The position numbers were made by a program, and so were the translations under genes. From Bettongia penicillata ogilbyi (Eukaryota; Chordata; Mammalia; Diprotodontia; Potoroidae): DNA of 64,000 nt. Shown here in pieces: positions 1-9,279 of the stretch; the stretch's first letter is position 1, and the number at the start of each line of letters is the position of its first letter. The notes beneath the pieces were generated by a model, which saw only the letters and a list, made by a program, of their open reading frames with translations, was not told the DNA's origin and ran no database searches. The stretch spans positions 437,454 to 501,453 of the forward strand of contig JAJHZJ010000575.1 in assembly GCA_023548195.1 (NCBI GenBank). The letters are read 5' to 3'.

Positions 1-472
1 ATCAGAAATTGGCAGTGACTTTAAAATAAGACGTAAATCAGTAGGAGGTTCACTTCCTTTATAATATGAATGGCAAAGATTGCCCACCACAGAAAAATTT
101 TCTGTTGCGTTATTTTCAGACCACAACCAACCTATTATTTCTGGATGAAATGCCACCAGAGTACTCTGGCACACACAGCCATACAAGTTAAAAAAAAAGA
201 GTTGGTGCTGATCAATGCCTTTTAAGGATGAATGTCATTCCTCCTTCAAATACTGCTGGTACAATTACTGGAGCTGTCATAGGAACCTTGTGTGCCCTGC
301 TGCTGCTGGGTCTTCTAATCTTTTGCTGCTGTTAAAAAACACAAGGAGGAGAAACATGGAAAAGAAGTTCATCATGATATCAGAGAGGATGTCCTTCCTC
401 CAAAGAGCAGCACATCTACAGGCACAAGCTACATTGGTAGCAACCATTTATCTTTGGGATCAACATCTCCTT

Positions 473-748
473 GGGCAGCTAGGTGGTGCAGTGGATAGTC
501 AGGAGGACCTGAGTTCGAATCTCAGACTCAGAATCTCTCTACCTGTGTGACCTTGGGCAAGTCACTTAACCCCAATTGCCTCATCCTGGGTCATCTCCAG
601 TAATATCTCTGGTCACTGGATTCAGATGGCTCTGGAGAAGAACTGAGGCTGGTGACCTGCACAGCCCTCCCTCACTCAAAACAAAGTCAAGAGCAAGTCA
701 TATCATTATTTCCCTGATGGCATGGTCTTCTTCAGCAACGAAGGATGA

Positions 749-778
<30 letters not shown>
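473..778 (+). repeat. tRNA-headed marsupial SINE with CA-repeat tail, inserted in the CXADR retrocopy
   Basis: It starts GGGCAGCTAGGTGGTGCAGTGG, a tRNA-derived head seen repeatedly in the window. It continues through GGGCAAGTCACTTAACCCC into a body ending near CAACGAAGGATGAAC, then a (CA)n tail. A 7-bp duplication TCTCCTT flanks it (466-472 and 779-785). It splits the CXADR tail exactly between the SP and SN codons of the SPSN motif, so it arrived after the retrocopy. Confidence 0.85.
752..778. repeat. (AC)n microsatellite, SINE tail
   Basis: Uninterrupted AC dinucleotides form the 3' tail of the SINE at 473-778. Confidence 0.9.
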
Positions 779-779
<1 letters not shown>

Positions 780-3410
780 CTCCTTCCAACATAGAAGGCT
801 ATTCCAAATATAAGTATAACTAAATACCAAGTTAAGACTTTGGTGGTACTCCAGTGAGGCCCAGTTTATGACCAACTAAGGTAGCAGCACCTAATCTCAG
901 TAGCATGGGAGCTATTCCTGTGATGATACCAGCACAAAGCAAAGATGGATCAATAGTATAGAGCATCTCAGACTTTGTTTCTTTGGATTTTTTTCTTGTC
1001 TAGAAATAGGAAAAAGCTGCCAACCAAGAAATTGCTTTTGAAGAAACAGAGTAACCTAACCTGAACTAATAAAAAGATGATCTTCAAGAAACTTTGATTG
1101 ACAAGAATTTGAAGCCTACATCAGACACTTAAAAACTGCTCGCAAGTCATTTAACCTTTTTTTTAATTTTATTTCCTAATCCTTTGCACCTGCTGTGGTG
1201 AGGAACAAATGTAACATATGTAAAGTGTTTTGTGAATTTTAAAGTATTGTATAAAGACTACTTATTGTTATCACAAAGAGAACATATAGAATCTCCTGGG
1301 TAGAATTGAATTTGCAAATGAAACAGTATTTTCTTAGCTTCCTTTAGAAACAATTCATTTCACTGATATTTAATGTCTACTATGCTATATGTATACCAAG
1401 AAAAGCAAGATTTCATGTTACTGTTTTCTCTGCCATTTTCTCTGTCAAGCTATCTAAACCCTACAAAAATTTGAAGAGAATGTCAAAAATAACATTTAAA
1501 ATTATAAAATTAATATTTTTGGAATCAGTTTGATTGAAGAGTCTGTCTTGAATATCTTACTGAAAGAATATTGGCTATGTCTAAATAAGCTAGCTGTACT
1601 CTGTCATCTAGTTAATTTGGTGAAATTACTTCTTTAAATGTTTTAACACATAGAAATGCTATGAGAAAGACCAGCTGATTTTTTTTTTATTTTTGTTTTC
1701 AGCTATATTTAGCAATAAGGCTGACAGATTCTGCTATTGCACTGTTCTTTTTAAAGAAGTCACATATATGACAATGTTTTTTTTTATTAAAAAGTCACAT
1801 TATTGCCTAGTATATCTCATGACTGGCAACGAGCAACTTACCCACAATGATCAGGACTGAAAATTAGGAACTTCAGTATGTTAAGGAACTTGGTGTCTTG
1901 CCACATTGACTCTGAACAAACCAGTTCAAACTAATTGGATGGTGTTCTGTACCTGTACCCTTTTCATTTGCTGCCTGTTTCATTCAGGCTGTTTGTGCTA
2001 ATAAAATAATTGCTGATGTGACTTGTTTTGCAATACAATTATAGAATAAGCCTACTAGACCTACATAAAGGTTTGTTTTTGTTTTTTTTTTTTTCTGGCA
2101 TAATCTTCCTCCTGAAATATGTGCACCTACATTTACCTTATTGAATCAAATTCTTTGGAGAGACTTTTTCAAAACCTCCAGATAGATGACTTTCAACAGG
2201 ATGAATCTTTTCTTTCACAAATATTGTAAATTAATACTTTCCAGATTGTGTGTTATTTTCTTGCAGAAGTAGCTTTGTATGATATTCATAGAGAGGTTGA
2301 GGTTTGGAAAGATTTCCTACTGAAAATTAATTGCTTTTTGCAAAGTTAAGGAGTAAATGACTTTTAACACTAATATGTTATAATCAAGAGAACTAATTTT
2401 ATGAGTAAAAAAAAGTCTCTATTGCTTTTCTTCTTAAGATTTCAATGACTATGCTAGGACTTCAGATCTTTAGCAAATAAGATCTGCCTTTTAATAACTT
2501 CAACACTTCTTCCATTAGATTTTCCTTAGAATTCTGTTCTTAATAAAGTGTTGGAGTGCTTTGCCTGTAAATACTACATATAAATAAATGTTGTTGTGAA
2601 CTTGGAAGTATGTATTATATGCTGTGTATAACTAATTGACTATAATGTTTAACATTTTTGTATGTGTATCATCTTTACAATATCCTCATACCATATTAGA
2701 GCTAAGGGCTATTTTCATCTGTGCCTTTACAGCAAACTCATATTTATCAAGCATTTTTGTTCTCATGAACTATCATATGGAAGCTGCTTGGGGCTGGGTG
2801 GTGCAAGGGTGAAGCTACTCACATTTTTTAAAAAAGTAAATCAATGTGATACTTTCCTACTTTGCTTTTAATATTGCCTTTTTCTACATGTCCTTTTTGA
2901 AGTGAGTTTCTGGCTGTGTATCTAACACCCAATGCTATTTTCTTATGCTCCTTGCTCCTGTGTTCTTATTTCTTTTGACTACTAGAAGTTTAGAACAAAC
3001 AATAAAATTAGTATAGAAAATTTACTGTGAAACAATAACTTTAAGATTTAGTCCTTGTTTTATACTAAGGAACAGTCTAAGCATAGAAACCACCTTTATG
3101 GGTAATATGTGGATGATATATAATTTTGATCCTCCCTTCCTGGAGACTTTTTTTGATTTTTCAGCTCAGATAAAACATTAAATCTAACCCTGGGGAATTA
3201 GCCAGGAAGAAGGATACAAAATATGTAAGAAGTTTTCCAGTTGCATGTTCTTTTTAAGATTTTTTTTCTTTTAACAAGAGCAGACAGTAGGTTCATGCCT
3301 ATTGAGTACAGTCATCTTATTGATCTATCTTTTACTACAGTTCTACTCCATAATTCAAATCAATTTTGTGATTTATATGATTAATGGAAGAAGTGTTCTA
3401 CTCAGACTTA

Positions 3411-3541
3411 GGGCCAGCTAGGTGGTGCAGTGGATGGAGCACTGGCACTGGAGTCAGGAGGACCTGAATTCAAATTCAGCCTCAGACATTTGACACTTTG
3501 TAACTGAATGACCCTGGGCAAGTCACTTAACTCAATTTGTT
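3411..3541 (+). repeat. tRNA-headed SINE, head portion
   Basis: It matches the first part of the SINE at 473-778: GGCCAGCTAGGTGGTGCAGTGG through GGGCAAGTCACTTAACTC, then stops. It lies within the 3'UTR-like part of the CXADR retrocopy. The flanks share ACTTAG, a possible short target duplication. Confidence 0.8.
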
Positions 3542-4618
3542 TCACCAATCAACTTAGAATTTGCAAGTGGAGAAATCTGTTCAATTAAAAATAATTTATC
3601 ATATTTAATAGAAATCTGTCTGCCAAGACATGAGTTTCAAAATGGGTGGTATCTCCTTTCACAAGTAACTTATAAAACTTTCTAGATTTCTTTGTGTTTA
3701 CATGGTTGGAAATTTAAAGCATCCATTATGAGATGAATGGTTTTCTTTTCAGTTTGAACTATGCAGACAACATTTTTAAAAGTTGTAATGCAGTGTAAAT
3801 ATAAGGCCCAATTTTATATAGTTGGTTTTTAACGTTAGTTAAGGAGGAACTTGTAGCATGTATGAATTGACACAATTTAAACATTTCCTATAGCTTATAC
3901 AAATGTACATATATCTTCGTTGTGTTCATATATTCCTTCTATTTAGTATCATAATAAAATGGTTTGGCCAAATTTTAAATCTAAAAGGAAGAAAGCTTCA
4001 ATAAAACCAACATTCCATAATAGAATTCATTATAGCAATAATAGCAACATAGTTCTATGCTATGAGAGAGTGGAAGAATTGTCAATAAATTTATGCCTTT
4101 ATATTTAAACTGTCATCTCTAATAATTTCATAGGTTATCTTTAAAATAATTAATACCAGTAGATATTGGTTGCACCTTGGCCATTTCTCTCAAAACATTT
4201 TTTTATTTAGTTTTGGCTAAACCCATCCATGAGAAGCATTGTCCTAGGGTAAGGATGGGAATAAAATGTAATCAAATTATATTGTGAACTTAAAATTCTT
4301 TATATTTATTTTTGTTCGTATTGTTCTACTCAGGTATAAGTTTCAAATTTCAGTTAATTAGTCTTAACAATATAAGAATAAAAAGAACCATAACCCGCTA
4401 ATAAATCATTGCCCCTTAGTATGAACAAAATTTTCATGAGACAATTAGCCATTTGCAACTGGGAAAAGATTTTGGTACACATTGCATTGAGGAAAACACG
4501 ACAAATTACAGTGTCTATTGGGTATTGCATTAAAGTTTCTCTTTTAAGTATTTTAAATGAAGCTTTTGAAATTTTTTAGTAGTTCCTCTAAATTTATATC
4601 CAACTTATATGTTTTTGC

Positions 4619-4650
4619 AATAAAGTGATTCAGGTAAGCAAAAAAAAAAA
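4619..4650 (+). terminator. Poly(A) signal and A-tract ending the CXADR retrocopy
   Basis: AATAAA at 4619-4624 is followed about 16 bases later by ten or eleven A residues (4640-4650). This is the spacing of a used polyadenylation signal plus a retroposed tail. The base after the tract begins unrelated L1-type sequence, which supports this point as the 3' end of the retrocopy. Confidence 0.75.
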
Positions 4651-4660
4651 GGAAAGAAAA

Positions 4661-5104
4661 GAAATGACGAACAGGGGGACTTCAGAAAAACCTGGAAAGA
4701 CTTGTATGAACTGATGCTGAGTGAAGTGAGTAGAGCCAGGAGAACATCATATACAGTAATAGCCACAATGTGCTAGTGTTGATTTTGATAGACTTAGCCC
4801 TTCTCAGAAATGCAAGGCCCTCAAACATTTCCAAAGGACTCTTGATACAAAATGTCATCCACATTCAGAGAAAGAACTGTAGAGTCAGAATGAAGAATCA
4901 AGCAGACTGTTTTCTATTTTGTTATGTTTTGCTTCGTTTTGGTATTTCTCATGATTTCTCCCATTCATTTTAATCCTTATATGCAACGTGACTTATGTGA
5001 AAATGGTTTTTTTTCATGAGAATGTATGTGTAGAACTCCTATAAGATAGCATGCCAACATGGGGAGGGAGGTGGAAAGGAGGGGGAGAAAAAATGTTTTT
5101 AATT
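4661..5104 (+). mobile_element. L1 3' end fragment, sense
   Basis: The stretch GACTTCAGAAAAACCTGG to GAACTGATGCTGAGTGAAG matches the L1 copy at 49320-49380 in this window, and the later part (ATGCAACGTGACTT, AATGTATGTGTAGAA, GGGGAGGGAGG) matches that element's 3'UTR. It is a short 5'-truncated remnant. The CXADR retrocopy ends directly against it, so the retrocopy may have landed inside this L1. Confidence 0.7.
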
Positions 5105-5665
5105 AATTTGTGTGTTTCCAGTTTCAACAACCACTTCCATAAGTCTTAAATCTTTTCCCTCTCTCATTTCCCTCCCTCCCTGAGATGGCATACAACCTTA
5201 TATGGCTTCTACACATATATTCTTAGGAAAAGCATTTTCACGTTAGTCATGTTGCATAGAAGAATTAAAACAAATGGGAGAAACCATGAGAAATATCAAA
5301 ACAAAACAAAACATTACACAAGAGAAAAGAGTCTGCTTCATTCTGCATTGCTATTCCATAGCTCTTTCACTGGATATGGATGGCATTTTGCTCAAAACTG
5401 CTTTGGGAATGTTTCAGATCTTTGCATTGCTGTGAAGGGCCAAGACTATCAGAAACAGTCCTCACACACTGTGGCTGTTGCTGTGTATAATGTTCCCCCA
5501 GGGGAACATCATTTTGTGTTGTATGTAGAGCCATATTTCACTCAGCATCAGTTCAAATAAATGTTTCCAGTTTTTTCTGAAATATACCTGTTCATCATTT
5601 CTTACAGCACAATTGTATTTCATTATATTCATATATCACAATTTGTTCAGTCATTCTGAGGGGGA
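5105..5665 (-). mobile_element. L1 3' end fragment, antisense
   Basis: Read on the minus strand, this repeats the same L1 3' region: AATATATGTGTAGAAGCC, a GGGAGGGAGGGAAA run, and TGCTGAGTGAAATATGG. It also contains the usual 'cast into a target near a frame-final ATTG' region near 5600-5660. It lies tail-to-tail with the sense fragment at 4661-5104, making an imperfect inverted pair. Confidence 0.65.
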
Positions 5666-6113
5666 GAAAATTAAAACTTATGGAAGTGATAGTCAAAAAA
5701 TGAAAACAAATAAGTTAATCATAAAAAAAGAAAATAAATGGAGATTAAAAAAGTTACTTGGGCTTCTACCGGGATATATACAGAGAACTCTATGAATACA
5801 ACTATAAAACATTCTTTACAGGAATAAAAACCAAATTAGATGGAAAAATACTAACTGCTCATGAGAGATTAAGACAAAATAATACAAATGTCAATACGAT
5901 TTATGTGTTCATTGCTGTACACAGTCATCTACCAATGGATTACTGATACAACTAGAAAAATAATAATGAAATTCATATAAAGGAACAAATCTCAATAATT
6001 TCAAGGGAGAAAACATCAAAGAAAGTGATTGGTACTAGGAGTACCAGTTCTCAAAGTACACTGTAATGTAGAAATTATCAAAATGATTTTGCGCTGTTTA
6101 AGAAATAGAGAAA

Positions 6114-6497
6114 TTGGGGGCTTAGTTTTGGGAAGAAATTTTGTGTGCCACATGAGACTCTGGGAACTCCCATCCCTGGCTTTGCAAACCCAAATGGTGG
6201 AGCTTCTCTGATAACTATGAATGCATGTAATGGTCAGACAGTTGAATCTGTCTTTTGGTTTATGATTTATGTATTGCTTATGTCAGACAGTTTGAAGTCA
6301 TATCTATTGCCCAGTCCTTCTCTGTATTTTCTCTGAAGTTCAGGGTGCTGGCTTTTTCCCCTGAACTAAGTGAATGACACATGTAACTGATTAAAGTGAT
6401 TGCTGACCCCTCAAAAATTGCTTTCCTTTTAAAAAAGCAGATCTAAGAACCTGTGATAGTGGGTCTTCCTGTGTATGCCAGGGTGCTTATTGATACA
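6114..6497 (+). repeat. 5' R-U5 portion of the retroviral retrocopy
   Basis: R runs 6114-6412, begins TTGGGGGCTTAGTTTTG, and ends just after GACCCCTC. U5 follows to CA at 6496-6497. No U3 precedes it; L1 sequence abuts the start, as expected if the copy began at a transcription start site. Confidence 0.65.
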
Positions 6498-6500
6498 TTA

Positions 6501-6518
6501 TGGCGATGAGGATAGGAG
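6501..6518 (+). promoter_or_regulatory. Candidate retroviral primer-binding site
   Basis: TGGCGATGAGGATAGGAG lies three bases after the CA that ends U5, the usual place and TGG start of a tRNA primer site. The matching tRNA was not identified. Confidence 0.4.
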
Positions 6519-7519
6519 CTGCATACATTAAAAAGAAAGTATGGGGACTAGGATAATGGTCTCTGGTTTCCTAGCTGTGGTTGTTTCCTGGCTATAGTTC
6601 TGTGGAGCCCCAGGAAGTGGGGATGGCCAGAGACAGGGTTCTACTGAATTAACATGGCTCCTGACTGTGCTCAAGAGGTGAAAGTCCTGACATTGCGTTG
6701 TATGTAGAGCCATGGAACATGGCCAGAAAACTGCCTGCTGAATGACAAAGCAGAAGCAGAAAACTGCCATTGTGAAATCCTTGGAGAGGTGAGTGAATGA
6801 ATGGGAGTGGAAGTTCAAGGGACAGCTGCCTGCCCACAGACCTAGGTGGGAGCTGGAAGATGCTGGCTTCTGCTGAAGGAAGAACTCAGGAGCTTGGAGT
6901 TCAGGCCTGGGGCAAGATGAGGAGTGCACAAGGCACTGAGTGTGCCTTTTTACAGTGGTCTCCTGGGATAGTGTGGGACCAAGGGGGTGGAGTTACCTAT
7001 AGTGGGTGGGGGGAATGCCCTATACCCCCAAGGACTCCACCCTGATAGCTTTGTTGCCCAGGCACCCCTCAGACCTAGAGGCCGGGACCTGGAGCATTGT
7101 TAAAGCTGCAACTTGACTCATTAGAGTCTACTCCTGAGAGTTCCTGCAATAGCAGGATGGGGAGGACACAACCCCAAGAGGACTTTGCTTGGACATTTCT
7201 GTATGGGATTGAGGAATGAGGAGCTGGTTGCTCTCCTCAAAGAATGATGTTGTCTTACGCATATACATTTGTGTTTGTTTAAAGCCATTTGGCCACCCTG
7301 GTGATGAGTTGCTATGCTATGTGTTCTGCAAATGTGATTTATATTGTACTTACCTAAGAAATGTTCATGCCTATTCAGATACAAGTTGCCCATGTAATGC
7401 CTGTGAAAGATCTTGGAGCCTAATGCATTGGTAATACATTTTTGCTAACTGTTGATGTATTTTTGCTTCTTAGTGGGAAGATTTTCCCACATATTTATGG
7501 GTCTGCCTATTAAGGGGAG

Positions 7520-7950
7520 TTTGATTAAGGAAGATTGGTAGAAAAGGTTTCACCTTTTGTTAATTTTCTAATAAGTCACTGATTCTAAAAGGTTGTAATG
7601 CCCTCTGGCTGTAAAAAAAAAGTGTTTAAATACTGTCAGGTCAGGTTTCACTTTGGGGCTTAGTTTTTGCAAGAAGCTTTGTGAGCCAGATGAGGAAAGC
7701 CACTGGAAAGCCACTAGGAAGCCCTCAGCGGTGAAAGCTCAGATGTTGGTGATTTCCTCTCTGGTAGTTAGGTATCTATGTAATGGTCAGACAGCTGGAT
7801 CTGTTGGTTTATGATGTATGTATTGGTTATGTCAGAAACTTGGAAGCCATGTCTGTTGATCTGTATTTCTCTAAAATTAAGGGTGCTGATTTTTTCCCCT
7901 GAACTCCATGACTGATCTATGTGCTTGATTAAAGTGATTGTTGACCCCTC
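7520..7950 (+). repeat. 3' U3-R portion of the retroviral retrocopy
   Basis: A purine run AAGGGGAG (about 7513-7520) resembles a polypurine tract and is followed by U3-like sequence starting TGATTAAGG. TTTAAATA near 7625 precedes the R start (about 7655) by a promoter-like distance. R ends at the A-tail after ATTAAA (7928-7933). Confidence 0.6.
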
Positions 7951-8493
7951 AAAAAAAAAAGAAATAGCGAGGTTGATTTGTGGAATAGATTAGATACACA
8001 ACATAGAAAAAGAAGCAAACATAGTAGTGAAGTGTTTGATAGAAACAAAGACTTGATTTACTGGAATAAGGTCTATGTGACAAAAAACACTGGGAAATTC
8101 AAAAATTAAATGTAAATCAACATCTCACATTATCTACTTAGATAAGTTCTAAATTTATGTATAAAAGACATAAAAGGTGATTCCATAAATAAATTAGAAA
8201 AGCAAGGGGTCATTTGATAGGGGAAGAAATCATGACCCAGCAATAGATAGAGAAGACAGAAGAAAAAATGGAAAATTTTTATTATTTGAAATTTAAATTT
8301 TTTATACTTAAAACCTATTTAGTAAAGGGAAAGTCAAATAGGAAAAACATTTACAGCAAGCTTCTTTGATTAGGGTCTCATATCCAAGTTATATAAGGAA
8401 TGGATTCAAATTTTAAAGCCAAAACTATTTACCAATAAGTAAGTAGTTGAAGGATATGAATGTCATTTTCAAAGAAAAAAATGTAAACTATTA

Positions 8494-8712
8494 ATACTAT
8501 TGTTACTCATCTTTAATTATTGAAAAGGACTATGGCATCAGAAGGATGATGTTTTGAACTTGCAAGTAAATTGGATTTAAGTGAGGCAAGGCTATTCAAA
8601 GTCATCATCAGCTTCAATCTCTCCTTTAGAGGCATGAGAGTCCAATGGCAAAACATAGGTCAAGATGACTGAGATAGACTCAGATGTATTGGAAGGCGTT
8701 GGCCTATTTTTC
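8494..8712 (-). repeat. Antisense SINE body
   Basis: On the minus strand it reads like the body of the SINE at 473-778: an ATCTCAGTCATCTTGACC-type start, then the conserved GAGGAGAAAGTGAGG-like and ATGCCATAGTCC-like segments. It lies inside the degraded L1 ORF2. Confidence 0.6.
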
Positions 8713-9235
8713 AAGCTATGAACAATTGTAGGAAAAAATGCTCCAAATCACCCATCACTAATGATCCCATCCACTGAGGAATTGTTGAAGAAATTATCAG
8801 CTATCATGTATTCAAAGATTATTATGCTATAAAAGATAACAAAATGGACAGTTAAAAGAAACTTTGGAAGATATGTATGACATGGAGTGAAATGAGTAGA
8901 AGGAGAACAAATTATACAATAATGACACTATAAAGGAAATCATTTTTGAAAGAATTAGGAACTCTGATTAATGCAGCAACCATGATTCTGGAGGACTGAT
9001 GATGAAGCATGTTACCGACCTACTGAGAGAGCGGTGATTGACCCAAGGAGAAGATTAACACATTTTGGAGGACACAGTTAATAAAATAATTTGCTTTATT
9101 TCAATATTTATATTTCAGTAAGTGCTTTGTTTCTGTATTTTCCAGTAAGGATATAGAAGGAAGAGGAAAAATAAGGATAATGTAAGAAGAAATAGAGGAA
9201 TTAGGAAGAAGAAAAGATCTTTGAAATACAAACAC

Positions 9236-9242
<7 letters not shown>

Positions 9243-9274
<32 letters not shown>
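9243..9274. repeat. (TA)n microsatellite
   Basis: About 16 uninterrupted TA dinucleotides. Confidence 0.95.

Positions 9275-9279
<5 letters not shown>

Larger units (their letters stand above)
1..4650 (+). pseudogene. CXADR: Processed pseudogene of CXADR, 5' end outside the window
   Basis: CXADR is a tight-junction adhesion protein with two Ig domains, one membrane span and a PDZ-binding tail; it is also a known virus receptor. Broken frames match, in order, the end of Ig domain 2 (about 1-200, including an EYSGT motif near 158), the membrane span (about 255-330, with FCC), the juxtamembrane tail (HHDIREDV, about 373-396), the SYIGSNH stretch, and after a SINE the C-terminal tail ending KDGSIV with a stop near 960. 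The Ig, membrane and tail parts are separated by introns in the parent gene but are contiguous here. The copy has several frameshifts and in-frame stops. About 3.7 kb of 3'UTR-like sequence follows, ending with AATAAA and an A-tract. It cannot encode a receptor. The CXADR identity is secure; the assignment of all of 960-4640 to its 3'UTR is inferred from the terminal signal. Confidence 0.88.
6111..7960 (+). mobile_element. Retroposed copy of an internally short endogenous-retrovirus transcript
   Basis: Two related blocks of about 297 bases, 6114-6412 and 7655-7950, sit at the ends. The first block continues into extra sequence (U5-like) ending in CA, and then a TGG-starting primer-site-like stretch. 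The second is preceded by U3-like sequence with a TTTAAATA box about 25-30 bases upstream, and ends in ten A residues. This order, R-U5-internal-U3-R-poly(A), is that of retroviral RNA, not a provirus. Both blocks have ATTAAA 15-20 bases before their ends. AAGAAATAGNG flanks the whole insert (6100-6110 and 7959-7969). The 1 kb interior has no gag, pol or env that I recognise, so it is an internally deleted, spliced or non-autonomous form. Confidence 0.72.
5670..9085 (+). mobile_element. Degraded L1 ORF2 remnant, split by a retroviral retrocopy and a SINE
   Basis: The left piece (5670-6110) translates in broken frames to an L1 ORF2 segment after the reverse-transcriptase core (ELYEYNYKTFF and neighbours), and reads on to ...CTGTTTAAGAAATAG. 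The right piece resumes at 7961 with GAAATAGCGAGGTTGATT, which is the next stretch of the same L1 sequence. It then runs to about 9085, with an antisense SINE at 8494-8712. Many stops; no function expected. The continuity across the gap is the best evidence for the insertion boundaries at 6110 and 7961. Confidence 0.7.

Noticed and set aside
473..545. A tRNA gene, from the tRNA-like head of the SINE
   Set aside because: It is the degenerate head of a repeated SINE with body and tail, not a foldable mature tRNA gene.
215..550. 111-codon frame as a small gene
   Set aside because: It is a shifted-frame reading of the CXADR membrane region running into a SINE.
1..960. A functional CXADR final exon
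   Set aside because: Ig, membrane and tail coding parts are contiguous without introns, with stops, frameshifts and a SINE; a retrocopy fits better.
5249..5560. 103-codon plus-strand frame
   Set aside because: Lies in an antisense L1 3'UTR; chance opening.
6528..6929. 133-codon minus-strand frame as a retroviral gene
   Set aside because: It is antisense to the retroviral transcript copy and shows no gag, pol or env motif.
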